From positions 4,495,501 through 4,559,500 of the forward strand of contig NZ_CP102268.1 in the NCBI RefSeq assembly GCF_025148285.1: a DNA stretch of 64,000 nt, in the 5' to 3' direction. Below, piece after piece: positions 1-9,230 of the stretch (position 1 is its first letter; every line of letters begins with the position of its first letter). The translations under genes were made by a program, and so were the position numbers. The DNA is from Marvinbryantia formatexigens DSM 14469 (GTDB lineage: Bacteria; Bacillota; Clostridia; Lachnospirales; Lachnospiraceae). The notes below the pieces were generated by a model. It was given only the letters and a program-made list of their open reading frames with translations, was not told where the DNA came from and searched no databases.

Positions 1-209
1 CACCTGCCTTGCTCCCTGCAAAAAATCAACTAATTCGCCTTAATAATCATGCAAAAATACACGAATATTTTTAAAGTTTTTGCATTTTTCGACGTGAATA
101 CAGTTTTCCCTTCCTGCACTTTACCAGATCTCCACACGCAAAGTCCGTGGCAGTCCAGCAGGAAGCTGAACTGCCACACGACCTGCTACAGCAGCAGGGA
201 AACGCTCCA
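1..209. other. Intergenic DNA downstream of the antiporter operon
   Basis: No gene is visible. There is an AT-rich perfect 9-bp inverted repeat (49-57 with 77-85, ATGCAAAAA/TTTTTGCAT) and a GC-rich hairpin at 147-177. A 17-bp direct repeat (CTACAGCAGCAGGGAAA at 185-201 and 210-226) brackets the stop codon of the last antiporter gene. Confidence 0.5.
147..177 (-). terminator. Hairpin after the antiporter operon, possible terminator
   Basis: GTGGCAGT pairs with ACTGCCAC around an inner AGC/GCT pairing, about 30 bases after the stop of the last operon gene. There is no strong U-run on the minus-strand side, so a terminator role is inferred only from position. Confidence 0.35.
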
Positions 210-2372
210 CTACAGCAGCAGGGAAATGAGCAGATAAATCAGTGTGCCGCACAATCCCAGGCAAAACAGGATCAGCCCGTAGGAGAGGCTTCTGCCGATG
301 ATGCCGGTGTTTTCTTTGAAGCTTTCGTAGGCGAGGGCGAAGGTGTGCTCGTAGTCCTTCTTTTTCGGATGGCGGCGCCAGATGGTCAGGTTGAGCAGCG
401 CCACAGCCCGATTTACAATACGCCCGCAGACATGGGTGAGCGCGTTTCCCTCCTCCAGTTCGTGCGGCTGGGGGCTGTCCTGGTAGATGGTTTTCCGCAG
501 AAACACAATCACGCTGTCCGTTATCGTATCGAAGAAGCCCGCCTCCACGCTTCCGGCAATCGGAAGCAGCTTTGCAAGCAAATCAACCGCGTTATCGAGC
601 ACCATGCAGACGCCGCCGCACACTGCCGGGACCGCCGTCAGCAGGATCGGGCGGTATACATAATCCTCCAGGTCCAGCACACGCGGCCAGCGGTTTACGT
701 AAACGGTGGTGCCGTCCGGCTGCTTTTTCAGCATCCAGGTCCGCACAAGCAGCAGATAAATCAGCGCGCCAATAGCAATCGAAATCAGACTGCCTTTCAG
801 GTTCGTCAGGCTGAAGTATGCCACCGTGTGCGGATTTTCAGCTAATCCGCAGAAGCCCTGCCCCATATCGGCAAGCTTATCCATCGTCTGATGCGGCAGG
901 ATACCCATCAGCGGAAACAATGCCGCCGGGACTGCCAGCGCCGCCGCGCTCACCGGCTTCATATAGCTGCCGGACATGCCGTCGTATTTTTTCTGCACCT
1001 TTGCATCGTTATTTTTCTCCACAAAAACGGCAAAGAACAGCTTGCACATATACGCCACCGTCAGACCGCCGCTGATGAGGAACAGCCACTCGATAATCTT
1101 CATGTCGCTGACGCCGAAGACGCCCTGCGCCAGAGCGCCCGTCTCCAGCGCCTCTGTATACTCCACGATGCTCTCGTGTAGCAGCGTCTTGCTTATATAG
1201 CCGGAAAACAGCGGAATACCGCCGATGCCCAGCGCTCCCGCCAGATAAATGGCGGCGAGCAGCGGCTTCTTTCTGCCAAAGCCGCGGATTTCGTTCAGAT
1301 CCAGCTTATGCACATTCATGAAAATAACCCCAGCCACCAGGAAGAGCACCAGCTTGAACAGCGAGTGATTCACCATATGCAGCAGACTTCCGCGCACCGC
1401 AAGGGCGTTTTCCTCTGCGAGCAGCCCCTGCATCCCGATTCCGACCAGAATAAATCCAATCTGTGATACGGACGAGCACGCCAGCGTGCGCTTAAAGTCG
1501 ACGGAAAACAGCGCCAGCACCGCGCCCGCCACCATTGTGAGCGTCCCCAGAACCAGCACGAAGGTGCCCCATTTCCAGTCATGCAGCAATATCTTGCAGC
1601 TAATTACCAGAATGCCGAAGATACCGGTCTTCGTCAGAATACCGGAGAGCAGGGCGCTCGCCGGAGCCGGAGCGACCGGATGCGCCTTCGGCAGCCAGAT
1701 ATGCAGCGGGAAAGCGCCCGCCTTCGCCGCAAAGCCGAAGAACAGACAGCCCGCCGCCACATACACATTTTTGCCCGCGCAGGCGTCGTGCAGCTCGCTG
1801 ATTGTTAAGGTGCCCGCCTGGTTATAAAGCAGAAACAGCCCCATCAGCATCACAAGTCCCCCGATGACCGCCACGGCGAGATAGGTCGCCGCCGCCCGCA
1901 GCGACGGAGCATGCTCATCCTGCGCCACCCACACATAGGAAGCCAGCGACATTACCTCGAAAAACACAAAGGTCGTATACAGATCCGCCGAGAAGAAAAT
2001 TCCTTCGGTAGCGCCCAGCGTCACCAGCAGAAACAGATAATAGCGGTTCCGGTTGCGGTAGTGCGCAAAATATTCTGCGCTGAACAGCGTCGCCGCCATC
2101 CACATAAACGCCGCGATGGCGCCGTACATTGCCCGGAAGCCCTCCGTCTCAAAGGAAAGCCCCATGCCGCAGACGCCCGGCAGCACAAAGGAAGCCTCCT
2201 TCGCCCCTTTTGTTATAAGAAGAAGTATCAGCAGCAGAAATTCCACGATTGTGACGCAGCCCGCCACACGGTCGCGCAGCGTTTTATCCTTTCTGCCCGC
2301 CAGGTAGGATATGCCCGCTCCCAGCATCGGAAAAAACACAATCGCCGCCAGTAAAAGAAAGTTCTGTTCCAT
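210..2372 (-). CDS. NuoL/MnhA-like proton antiporter subunit, last gene of Mrp/Mbh-type operon
   Basis: A 720-residue polytopic membrane protein of the NuoL/MnhA/MnhD (proton_antipo_M) superfamily, expected in the cytoplasmic membrane as an ion-translocating subunit. The family's TM5 glutamate is in TTFVFFEVMSLASY, the TM7 lysine in FAAKAGAFPLHIWLPKAHPV, and a further lysine in SGILTKTGIFGIL. It is longer than its three paralogues upstream (about 500 residues), with an extended C-terminal part containing additional hydrophobic stretches, as in NuoL-type subunits. The start has a GGAGGG ribosome binding site about 9 bases away. It follows its paralogue at 2391 by 18 bases and is the last cistron in view. 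Family is certain; which Mrp/Mbh subunit it replaces is less clear. Confidence 0.88.
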   Translation of the reverse strand: MEQNFLLLAAIVFFPMLGAGISYLAGRKDKTLRDRVAGCVTIVEFLLLILLLITKGAKEASFVLPGVCGMGLSFETEGFRAMYGAIAAFMWMAATLFSAEYFAHYRNRNRYYLFLLVTLGATEGIFFSADLYTTFVFFEVMSLASYVWVAQDEHAPSLRAAATYLAVAVIGGLVMLMGLFLLYNQAGTLTISELHDACAGKNVYVAAGCLFFGFAAKAGAFPLHIWLPKAHPVAPAPASALLSGILTKTGIFGILVISCKILLHDWKWGTFVLVLGTLTMVAGAVLALFSVDFKRTLACSSVSQIGFILVGIGMQGLLAEENALAVRGSLLHMVNHSLFKLVLFLVAGVIFMNVHKLDLNEIRGFGRKKPLLAAIYLAGALGIGGIPLFSGYISKTLLHESIVEYTEALETGALAQGVFGVSDMKIIEWLFLISGGLTVAYMCKLFFAVFVEKNNDAKVQKKYDGMSGSYMKPVSAAALAVPAALFPLMGILPHQTMDKLADMGQGFCGLAENPHTVAYFSLTNLKGSLISIAIGALIYLLLVRTWMLKKQPDGTTVYVNRWPRVLDLEDYVYRPILLTAVPAVCGGVCMVLDNAVDLLAKLLPIAGSVEAGFFDTITDSVIVFLRKTIYQDSPQPHELEEGNALTHVCGRIVNRAVALLNLTIWRRHPKKKDYEHTFALAYESFKENTGIIGRSLSYGLILFCLGLCGTLIYLLISLLL

Positions 2373-2390
2373 ATTCGCCGTCCCTCCTCT

Positions 2391-3866
2391 CTAATATACG
2401 CCCGCCGCGACGTCCTGGAAAAAGGCAATCAGCGGCGCGGAAAACAGACCAAGCGCAACAACGGCGGCGGCAAAGAGAACCAGCGGCAGACACATCTTCC
2501 AGGTCGGGTCCTTTGCGGAGGCTATCGTCGCATAATCAAAATCCTTTCCGGGGAAAAACGCCCGGATAACAATGGACATCATATAAATTGCCGTCAGCAG
2601 CGCGGATATCAGCAGGCAGCCGATACCAAAATACGCCTGCACATTGCCGCTCTCCACCGCTGCCCCCGCCAGATTCCACTTACTGATAAAGCCCGCCAGT
2701 CCCGGCACGCCCATCAGTCCGAGCGCCGCCACGGTAAAGCAGCCAAAGACCACCGGCATTTTTCTGCCCATCCCGTTCATTTCGTAGATATAGCTCTTTC
2801 CGGTCTGATGCATAAAAGCGCCCGCGCACAAAAAGGAGCAGATTTTCATGAAGGCATGGCAGACCATATGCGCCAGCGCGCCCGTCATCCCCCACGGCGT
2901 CATGATAGTGGCGCCGAAAATGATGTAGGACAGATTGCTGACCGTCGAATAAGCAAGCCGCCGCTTGATATGCGTCTCTTTGACGGCACGGCTGCAGCCG
3001 TACACAATCGATATCATGGCGAAGCCCATCGCCACCGCCTGCACCCAGGTGCCGCGCAGAAATTCCGTGCCGAAGCTGTAATAGGTCAATCGGATGATGG
3101 CGAACACACCCGCCTTTACAACGGCAACAGCATGAAGCAGAGCCGTCACCGGCGTGGGCGCAACGCCCGCCTGCGGCAGCCAGGAGCTAAGCGGCCAGAT
3201 CGCCGCCTTCACGCCGAATCCCATAAACGCCAGCAGATAGACAAGCAGCAGCGTGTTTGTCTTATCGCCGATTTTCTCTAAATTCAGCACGCCGCCCATC
3301 ACAAATTCCACCGTGTCCCCGTATACCAGAAGGAACACCAGTCCGAGAAGCGCGAACGCCGCGCCGCCCAGCGAATAGTAAAGATATTTGCGGCTTGCCA
3401 GAATCGCCTCACGCTTTAACGTGTGCATCACCAGCGGCACCGTCACCAGCGTCAGCAGCTCGTAAAAGAAATACATACTGAGCATGTCGGACGCAAAGGC
3501 AATGCCGAGCGTCACGCCGTATGTGATGCTGTAAAATGTGAAAAAGACCCTCTCGTGCCCCTCATGCTCCATATACTCAAAGGAATACAGCATCGCCAGC
3601 GGCCACAGCACCGCCACCAGAGCACCGAATACCATTGTCATACCGTCAATCTTGAAGGAAATGGACAGCCCGTGCACAAAATAAATGACCTCAAAAATCT
3701 CCGTCGGACCGTGCGCCACCAGCGCAAGCACGATTGCGGAGGTCGCGAGCATAAGGCATTCCAGATACACCATCATCTGGCTCCGCTTTTTAAACGGAAG
3801 GAGCATCGTCAGCGCGCCGCCGATAACCGGAAGCAGAATCGCCGCCAAAATCCAGTATTTACTCAT
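2391..3866 (-). CDS. MnhD/NuoN-like antiporter subunit (third of four)
   Basis: A 491-residue integral membrane protein of the MnhD/NuoM/NuoN family with roughly 14 predicted transmembrane helices. The functional residues of the family are present: the TM5 glutamate in MYFFYELLTLVTVPLVMH, the TM7 lysine in FGVKAAIWPLSSWLPQ and the later lysine in HAVAVVKAGVFAIIR. Start chosen at ATG 3866 behind a GGAGGCGG ribosome binding site. It sits 15 bases after its neighbour and is clearly a divergent duplicate of it. It is predicted to form one proton or cation channel of a larger Mrp/Mbh-like complex; the transported ion cannot be read from sequence. Confidence 0.88.
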   Translation of the reverse strand: MSKYWILAAILLPVIGGALTMLLPFKKRSQMMVYLECLMLATSAIVLALVAHGPTEIFEVIYFVHGLSISFKIDGMTMVFGALVAVLWPLAMLYSFEYMEHEGHERVFFTFYSITYGVTLGIAFASDMLSMYFFYELLTLVTVPLVMHTLKREAILASRKYLYYSLGGAAFALLGLVFLLVYGDTVEFVMGGVLNLEKIGDKTNTLLLVYLLAFMGFGVKAAIWPLSSWLPQAGVAPTPVTALLHAVAVVKAGVFAIIRLTYYSFGTEFLRGTWVQAVAMGFAMISIVYGCSRAVKETHIKRRLAYSTVSNLSYIIFGATIMTPWGMTGALAHMVCHAFMKICSFLCAGAFMHQTGKSYIYEMNGMGRKMPVVFGCFTVAALGLMGVPGLAGFISKWNLAGAAVESGNVQAYFGIGCLLISALLTAIYMMSIVIRAFFPGKDFDYATIASAKDPTWKMCLPLVLFAAAVVALGLFSAPLIAFFQDVAAGVY

Positions 3867-3881
3867 AACCCGCCGCCTCCC

Positions 3882-5360
3882 TTACAGCACCGCGCCGGCA
3901 ATTCCGGAAACATACGCCGTCAGCGGGTTCGGGAACACGCCCAGAAGCACTGCCAGCGCGGCCAGGATTGCCAGCGGAATCGTCATTGTCTTTGCCGGTT
4001 CCAGTTTTTTCAGCGATTTGTAATCATAATCCGCCCCCGGCAGAAAACCTTTGATGGTAATCGGAAGCAGATAGCCCGCCGTCAGAAGCGCACTGATAAG
4101 CAGCACCACCGGTCCCAGCCAGGAAAACACGGAGATACCCGATTCCAGGGAACCGGTCGCCAGGTACCACTTGCTGATAAAGCCGCTTGCGGGCGGAATG
4201 CCAATCAGCGCCAGGGACGCGAAAGTATAGCACCAGATGGTCACCGGCATTTCCTTGCCGATGCCGGTCAGCTCGTCCACCTGCGTTTTCCCGGTGCGGT
4301 AAATAATGGCGCCGGCGCTTAAAAACAGGCAGGATTTGATGATGGCATGGAACACGATGTGCAGAAGCGATCCCGTCATCGCCTGCGGCTGCAGCAGCGC
4401 CAGACCGAACAGAATGTACGACGCCTGGCTGACCGTCGAGTAGGCGAGCCGCTTCTTTAAAAGCTTCTCGCGGTAAGCGAGCATGGAACCCATAAACACC
4501 GTAATCAGCGTCAGCACCAGCCAGGTGGTCTGCACCCAGGTGCCGCGGAGGAAATCGGGACCAATCACATAGAAAACCGTGCGGATAACGCCGATAACAC
4601 CCGCCTTTACAATCAGACCGGACAGCACGGCGCTCGCCGGGGCCGGAGCGACCGGATGCGCCGTCGGCAGCCAGGCGTGCATCGGAAACATACCCGCCTT
4701 TACGCCGAAGCCGAGAATCATAAAGAACGCAATGACCAGCAGCACACCCTCGTTGCCGGATACCCGCGCCATATCAAGGGAACCTCCGGCGGTAAAATCC
4801 AGTGTCGCCGCATACTGATTCATAAAATAGATGCCGAGCAGCACCATGTACGCGCCGCAGAGGGAATAAAACAGATATTTCATCCCCGCCATCAACGCCT
4901 CCCGCGTCCGCGTGTGAAGCACCAGAGGAAGAGACGTCAATGTCATAATCTCATAAAATACATAGAAGGTGACCAGATTTCCGGAAAAGGCGAGCGCAAG
5001 CAGCACGCCGTACACGATCAGATAAAACCCGAAATAACGCTTTTCCTCCTGCTCATGCTTCATGTATTCAAAGGAAAACACACCGGCGAGCACCCACACC
5101 AGCGACACCAGCACAGCGTACAGTCTGCCGAGCGCATCCACCCGGAAGTAAAGCTTCAGATTTTCCCCGAACTGCCAGAGCAGCAGCTCCTGCTCCCCGC
5201 CGGTCACCACAAGCAGCGCCAGAACCGCCGTCACAGCCAGTGAAATGCCCGTCATACGGAGAAGTCTTGTCCGCTCCCGGAAAACGGGCAGAATCAGAAC
5301 CGCCGCGCCGCAGAGGATCGGAAAAAATATTGCCGGAATAATCCAGATAGAATAATTCAT
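3882..5360 (-). CDS. MnhD/NuoM-like antiporter subunit (second of four)
   Basis: A 492-residue MnhD-family membrane protein. It has the TM5 glutamate in YVFYEIMTLTSLPLVLH, the TM7 lysine in FGVKAGMFPMHAWLPTAHPV and the lysine in SGLIVKAGVIGVIR, as in active antiporter-like subunits. Length is typical for MrpD. The ATG at 5360 has an AGGAGAGGA ribosome binding site. The gene lies in a tight operon (18-base gaps on both sides). It resembles the 2391-3866 product over most of its length, indicating duplication inside the operon. Confidence 0.88.
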   Translation of the reverse strand: MNYSIWIIPAIFFPILCGAAVLILPVFRERTRLLRMTGISLAVTAVLALLVVTGGEQELLLWQFGENLKLYFRVDALGRLYAVLVSLVWVLAGVFSFEYMKHEQEEKRYFGFYLIVYGVLLALAFSGNLVTFYVFYEIMTLTSLPLVLHTRTREALMAGMKYLFYSLCGAYMVLLGIYFMNQYAATLDFTAGGSLDMARVSGNEGVLLVIAFFMILGFGVKAGMFPMHAWLPTAHPVAPAPASAVLSGLIVKAGVIGVIRTVFYVIGPDFLRGTWVQTTWLVLTLITVFMGSMLAYREKLLKKRLAYSTVSQASYILFGLALLQPQAMTGSLLHIVFHAIIKSCLFLSAGAIIYRTGKTQVDELTGIGKEMPVTIWCYTFASLALIGIPPASGFISKWYLATGSLESGISVFSWLGPVVLLISALLTAGYLLPITIKGFLPGADYDYKSLKKLEPAKTMTIPLAILAALAVLLGVFPNPLTAYVSGIAGAVL

Positions 5361-5378
5361 TTGTCCTCTCCTTTTCTC

Positions 5379-6890
5379 TTACGCAAAATTTGAAAGCCCG
5401 GTCTGCATGATATGCAGAATCGGCTCCGACATCATGCCGAGCGCCATGTTCAGCAGCACAAACATCACAATGGTAAAGGTGTACAGCTTCTGCTTATCCA
5501 TCGTCACGGTCGTATAGCCCTTTTCGGCAATCACACTCTTCTTCTCCGGCACGTAAATGCGGATAACCGTTTTCAGAAAATAAATAGCATTTAAAATCGT
5601 ACTGATTGCCAGGACGATCAGCGTCGGCAGCATTTTCATGGTCGGATGCAGCACCGCCGCCTCCGCAAACAGCAGCTTGCTGACAAACCCGGCAAAAATG
5701 GGCACGCCGACCATCGAGAGCGAACCGACGGTAAAGCCGACGCCGGCAATCTTGTTGCGGTAGCCAGCTCCCGTCAGTGCAAAGAAGCTGCGGCTGCCCG
5801 CCGATACGTCCGTCAAACCGATCGCCGAGATAAACAGAAGCGACTTGGTAGCGGAGTGCGCCAGGATATGGAAGATGCTGGCAACCACGCCCTCGGTCGT
5901 TCCCAGACCGAAGCCCATATAGATGTAACCGATCTGCGCCACCGAGGAGAAGGAAATCATCCTGCGGACGTCCTTTTCCATAATCGCGCTCACCGAGCCG
6001 AAAATCATACCGCACAGACCGAACACAAACAGCACATTGATGATTTTGCTGGCGCAGATGATATCAAAGCCGATTACGCGGTAAAAAATCTTAATCAGCA
6101 GGAATATATAACCCTTGGATACCAGGCTGGACAGCATCGCCGCCGAGGAGACCGTCGAGTATCCGTAGGCGTCCGGCAGCCAGGAATGAAACGGAAACAG
6201 TGCGCTCTTGATGGAAAGACCGACCGTAATCAGACCGATGGTGATAATCATCGGGATGCGGTAGGTGCCCGCCTCCATAATCTTCTCCACCTGCTCCCTG
6301 ATATTGGACATCAGCAGATGCCCGGTCAGGTCGTAGAGCATACAGATACCCATGAGCAGCAGACCGGAGCCTAAAAGGCTCATAATCATATAGCGCACCG
6401 CCGCCTCGATCGTTCTTCCGTTCTGGCGTATCATGATCAGACCGCAGGCGGAAATCGTATTGATTTCCACGAAAACATAGGCGGTAAACAGATCGTTCGT
6501 GTAGATGAGCGCCAGCAGGGAGCTGAGCAGCAGATCCGTCAGGATATAGTAGATATTGTGCTTGCTCTTTTCCACCTCGTCATCCAGCTTTTTCCGTCCG
6601 CCGAGCATCGAGAGCAGCATGACGATGCAGAAAGCAAGCGCCATCGCCGCCTCCAGGGCGCCCGCACGGATCTCGTTGCCCCAGGGAGCCGGGAAATGTC
6701 CCATCATATATGTGTAGCTCCCGCCCGTCTCCAGCATGTAGCCCAGAAGCCACGCCGACATCACGCCGACAACGGTGATTGCCGCCGTGTTCAGCCACTT
6801 TGCCGCCTTTCCCGGCAGCACCGAGGATACGATGCCGGAAAACATGGAAATCATGATGGAAAAGAACGGGACATTCTGTACAAACGCCAT
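5379..6890 (-). CDS. MnhD-like antiporter subunit (first of four)
   Basis: A 503-residue MnhD-family subunit, the most divergent of the four. It keeps the TM5 glutamate (TAYVFVEINTISACG), the TM7 lysine (SIKSALFPFHSWLPDAYG) and a lysine in SLVSKGYIFLLIK. Two starts exist: GTG 6893 and ATG 6890. The ATG is preferred because GGAGG lies 7 bases upstream. It overlaps the stop of the MnhC/NuoK-like gene (GTGATG), which suggests translational coupling. By order (C then D) it occupies the canonical MrpD position. Confidence 0.85.
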   Translation of the reverse strand: MAFVQNVPFFSIMISMFSGIVSSVLPGKAAKWLNTAAITVVGVMSAWLLGYMLETGGSYTYMMGHFPAPWGNEIRAGALEAAMALAFCIVMLLSMLGGRKKLDDEVEKSKHNIYYILTDLLLSSLLALIYTNDLFTAYVFVEINTISACGLIMIRQNGRTIEAAVRYMIMSLLGSGLLLMGICMLYDLTGHLLMSNIREQVEKIMEAGTYRIPMIITIGLITVGLSIKSALFPFHSWLPDAYGYSTVSSAAMLSSLVSKGYIFLLIKIFYRVIGFDIICASKIINVLFVFGLCGMIFGSVSAIMEKDVRRMISFSSVAQIGYIYMGFGLGTTEGVVASIFHILAHSATKSLLFISAIGLTDVSAGSRSFFALTGAGYRNKIAGVGFTVGSLSMVGVPIFAGFVSKLLFAEAAVLHPTMKMLPTLIVLAISTILNAIYFLKTVIRIYVPEKKSVIAEKGYTTVTMDKQKLYTFTIVMFVLLNMALGMMSEPILHIMQTGLSNFA

Positions 6891-7267
6891 CACAGCCCCT
6901 CCTTTTTCAGCCTGGAGGAAATCTCATCCAGGTCCAGCGTGTGATACCGCCTGTACAGCCGCACCGTCAGCGACAGCATCAGCGCCGTGACGGAAACAGA
7001 AACCACAATGCCCGTCAGCACCAGACCGCTGGGAATCGGGTTTATGTACGCCTCCACATCCTGCACGCCGTTCACCACGATTGGCGCCGCTCTTCCGCTG
7101 ATATAGCCTTTTTCCGCCAGAAAGAGGTACACCGCCGTGTCCATGATATTCAGACCGATAATCTTCTTTATCAGATTTTTCTGGAGCAGCAGATTGGCAA
7201 ACCCGATTCCAAACAGAATCATGGCAATCTCCTCTCCCATATTCGCCACAAAATTTGACCCGAACAT
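6890..7267 (-). CDS. mnhC: MnhC/NuoK-like subunit
   Basis: A 125-residue protein with three hydrophobic helices, matching the MnhC/MrpC/NuoK family that bridges antiporter modules in Mrp, Mbh and complex I. The stretch NLLLQKNLIKKIIGLNIMD corresponds to the conserved loop of MrpC (RNLIRVIxGL). The last residues (DEISSRLKKEGL) form a charged cytoplasmic tail. It overlaps the next cistron by the stop/start junction at 6890 and begins 3 bases after the MnhB-like gene stops. Confidence 0.85.
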   Translation of the reverse strand: MFGSNFVANMGEEIAMILFGIGFANLLLQKNLIKKIIGLNIMDTAVYLFLAEKGYISGRAAPIVVNGVQDVEAYINPIPSGLVLTGIVVSVSVTALMLSLTVRLYRRYHTLDLDEISSRLKKEGL

Positions 7268-7270
7268 ACC

Positions 7271-8242
7271 CTAAAAGCCCCCTTTCCGGAACAGTGCAAA
7301 GAATGCGTACATCGTGCAGGCAACCACCAGCCCCACACAGATGTTGAGCGGCAGAATCAGACCGCTGCTTAAAATCGCTCCCGGCGTGCCCAGCGGAATG
7401 CCGCTCTCCAGATGGTTTGCGCCGGTGAAAAAGGAATAACTCTTTGCCAGACAGTAAAATGTCAGTGCAGAAAAGCTCACCCATTTATAAGTTTTCTCCG
7501 TGAAGAACCGCTCCGTCTTCTTAAAGCCGAAGGCGTTCAGATAAAGAATCAGCCCGGCGCCGATGATCGCGCCGCCGGAAAAGCCGCCGCCCGGAGAGAG
7601 GTGACCGTTCAGAATTACGTAAATGCCGAAAATAAAGATGATGGGCACCAGCACAGAAGCAATTCCCTGCAGAATCGTGTCGTTCTTCGGCTCGTAGAAG
7701 CTGTCGCGCTTCTCTTCCTCCTCCGCGCTCTCCTTCCCCTTTTTCTTGTCGTTGCGCAGCAGAATCAGCACTGTGCAGGTGGCGATAAACAGCACATTTG
7801 ATTCCCCGAAGGTATCAAACGCACGATAGTCGAGAATCATGCCGGTGACAATATTCACCGCCCCGGTATCCTGCAGCCCATCCTCGATATATTTTTCCGC
7901 CACCTCATTGTTGGTGGGATTGTGGTCGCTTCCGACCGGCGGAAGATACGACACCTCGACCAGCAGAATGGTAATCAGCAGCAGACAGCAGATGAGCGCC
8001 GCCGCCCTGTAAAAGCGCTGGAAAAAGCGGTAGATTGGGTTGTGCCCGGTATCGTATACTCTGCCCCGCACCCGGTCGTGGTCCCGCTGGTAGCGCTGTA
8101 ATTTCTTCTCATTGGGCACATACTCCCGCTGCGGCACGACCTCCATATTGCCAAGGTAGGGGTCCTTCTCCCCGCTTATCCACTGGCGCATACGGACCAG
8201 GAGCCGCTTTTTATATTCTTCCTCGGAAATCTGCTTACTCAT
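7271..8242 (-). CDS. MnhB-domain protein with N-terminal MbhE-like segment (MbhE-MbhF type fusion)
   Basis: A 323-residue protein. The C-terminal ~150 residues are an MnhB (MrpB) domain with the signature NGHLSPGGGFSGGAIIGAG. Before it lies a segment with GAVNIVTGMILDYRAFDTFG, which matches the last part of MrpA and archaeal MbhE (VNxVLxxFRAFDTxGE). The first ~75 residues are charged and soluble. In Pyrococcus Mbh these parts are separate MbhE and MbhF subunits, so this is a fusion. It starts at ATG 8242, overlapping the MbhD-like gene by 8 bases. Confidence 0.85.
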   Translation of the reverse strand: MSKQISEEEYKKRLLVRMRQWISGEKDPYLGNMEVVPQREYVPNEKKLQRYQRDHDRVRGRVYDTGHNPIYRFFQRFYRAAALICCLLLITILLVEVSYLPPVGSDHNPTNNEVAEKYIEDGLQDTGAVNIVTGMILDYRAFDTFGESNVLFIATCTVLILLRNDKKKGKESAEEEEKRDSFYEPKNDTILQGIASVLVPIIFIFGIYVILNGHLSPGGGFSGGAIIGAGLILYLNAFGFKKTERFFTEKTYKWVSFSALTFYCLAKSYSFFTGANHLESGIPLGTPGAILSSGLILPLNICVGLVVACTMYAFFALFRKGGF

Positions 8243-8492
8243 CGTCCTTGTCCTCCTCTCCCATCGCGTGTATCTTCTTTAAGGTCACAAAAAACAGAAT
8301 ACTGGTGACACCGGCTCCCACCGCCGCCTCGGTGATGGCAAGGTCCGGCGATTCCAGAAGTATCCAGATGATCGACATAATCAGACTGTAGGACATAAAA
8401 ATGAGGATGGAATTCAGCAGGCTTTTGGAAAAGCTCACAGAAATCGCACATACCACCAGAAAGCCGAGTAAAATATACTGAAAAATCTGCAT
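8235..8492 (-). CDS. MbhD-like small subunit (MrpA C-terminal helix equivalent)
   Basis: An 85-residue membrane protein with three helices and the signature ESPDLAITEAAVGAG, typical of the MbhD/DUF4040 domain that forms part of the C-terminal region of MrpA. An in-frame GTG one codon upstream (8495) is possible, but the ATG at 8492 has GGAGG 7 bases before it. It overlaps both neighbours by a few bases. Having this domain as a free-standing subunit is a feature of Mbh/Mbs/Mbx-type complexes rather than classical Mrp. Confidence 0.82.
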   Translation of the reverse strand: MQIFQYILLGFLVVCAISVSFSKSLLNSILIFMSYSLIMSIIWILLESPDLAITEAAVGAGVTSILFFVTLKKIHAMGEEDKDDE

Positions 8493-8869
8493 CACGCTTC
8501 CTCCTTCTGCATATTATTTTCTTCCTCCAGCTTTTCCTTCACCTCGCCGGACACCTCGCAGTAATTGTCCAGATGCGGATTCGTCGTCGCCTCCAGCCTG
8601 GAAATCAGATGTGAAGACACCGGGGAGGCGCACCAGAGAAACACGACCACCAGCCCCATTTTCAGCGTCGTAAAGTTAAATCCCGACAAAATCATCAGAC
8701 CAATCAGCGAAATACCGATTCCGAGCGTATCGCCCATCGCCGCCGCGTGCATCCGGTTTAGTACGTACTTGAACTTAAATACGCCGAGAAGCTGCACAAC
8801 GAATGTCAGCAGACCGAGAAACAACATCCCGGTGCCAAGAATAAACTGTGTCCATTTAAGAATCTGCAT
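8492..8869 (-). CDS. mnhG: MnhG-like subunit
   Basis: A 125-residue protein with three transmembrane segments of the MnhG/MrpG family. The conserved core is KYVLNRMHAAAMGDTLGIG, equivalent to the R-x-HA-x-x-x-DTLG motif of MrpG. A hydrophilic, Glu-rich C-terminal tail follows. The start at 8869 has a GGGAGGAAG ribosome binding site and overlaps the 3' end of mnhF by 14 bases. Confidence 0.88.
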   Translation of the reverse strand: MQILKWTQFILGTGMLFLGLLTFVVQLLGVFKFKYVLNRMHAAAMGDTLGIGISLIGLMILSGFNFTTLKMGLVVVFLWCASPVSSHLISRLEATTNPHLDNYCEVSGEVKEKLEEENNMQKEEA

Positions 8870-9230
8870 GTTCTTCCTCCCTTTCCGTCTCCTGTCCGTT
8901 TTTCTCCTCCATCTCCTGCAGTTTTCTGCCGTGGTCGCGGTGCTCCAGATAAACGCCGGTGTAGACCTTTGTCAGCACGACCACCGCCAGAAAGCTGATC
9001 ATCGCATAAATCAGACAGATATCCACCAGATATCCCTCATTCATGCGTAGAGCAAGGATGGAAATGATGACCATGACCATCGTCCCCATCATGTTCACCG
9101 CCACAAGACGGTCTGCGATCGTCGGTCCAATAATTGCGCGTATCAGACAGAGCACCGCCATGACGGCAAGAACAATCAGCGCAATGGTAAATACCCATGC
9201 CTGTGCCTGTATTAAAGCCATATCACTCAC
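8856..9230 (-). CDS. mnhF: MnhF-like subunit
   Basis: A 124-residue protein with three helices and the MrpF signature RAIIGPTIADRLVAVNMMG (GPxxxDRxxAxN). The tail after residue ~95 is highly charged. The upstream GTG (9230) is used here; ATG 9221, directly after the mnhE stop, is an alternative, and neither has ideal spacing from the AAAGGA ribosome binding site. MrpF is an essential small subunit of the antiporter membrane arm. Confidence 0.87.
   Translation of the reverse strand: MSDMALIQAQAWVFTIALIVLAVMAVLCLIRAIIGPTIADRLVAVNMMGTMVMVIISILALRMNEGYLVDICLIYAMISFLAVVVLTKVYTGVYLEHRDHGRKLQEMEEKNGQETEREEEHADS

Noticed and set aside
147-845. Long plus-strand open frames opposite the antiporter genes (for example 147-845, 1911-2354, 3423-4322)
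   Set aside because: They lie antisense to clear family members, lack ribosome binding sites and have Arg/His/Gln-rich composition typical of antisense frames in GC-rich DNA.
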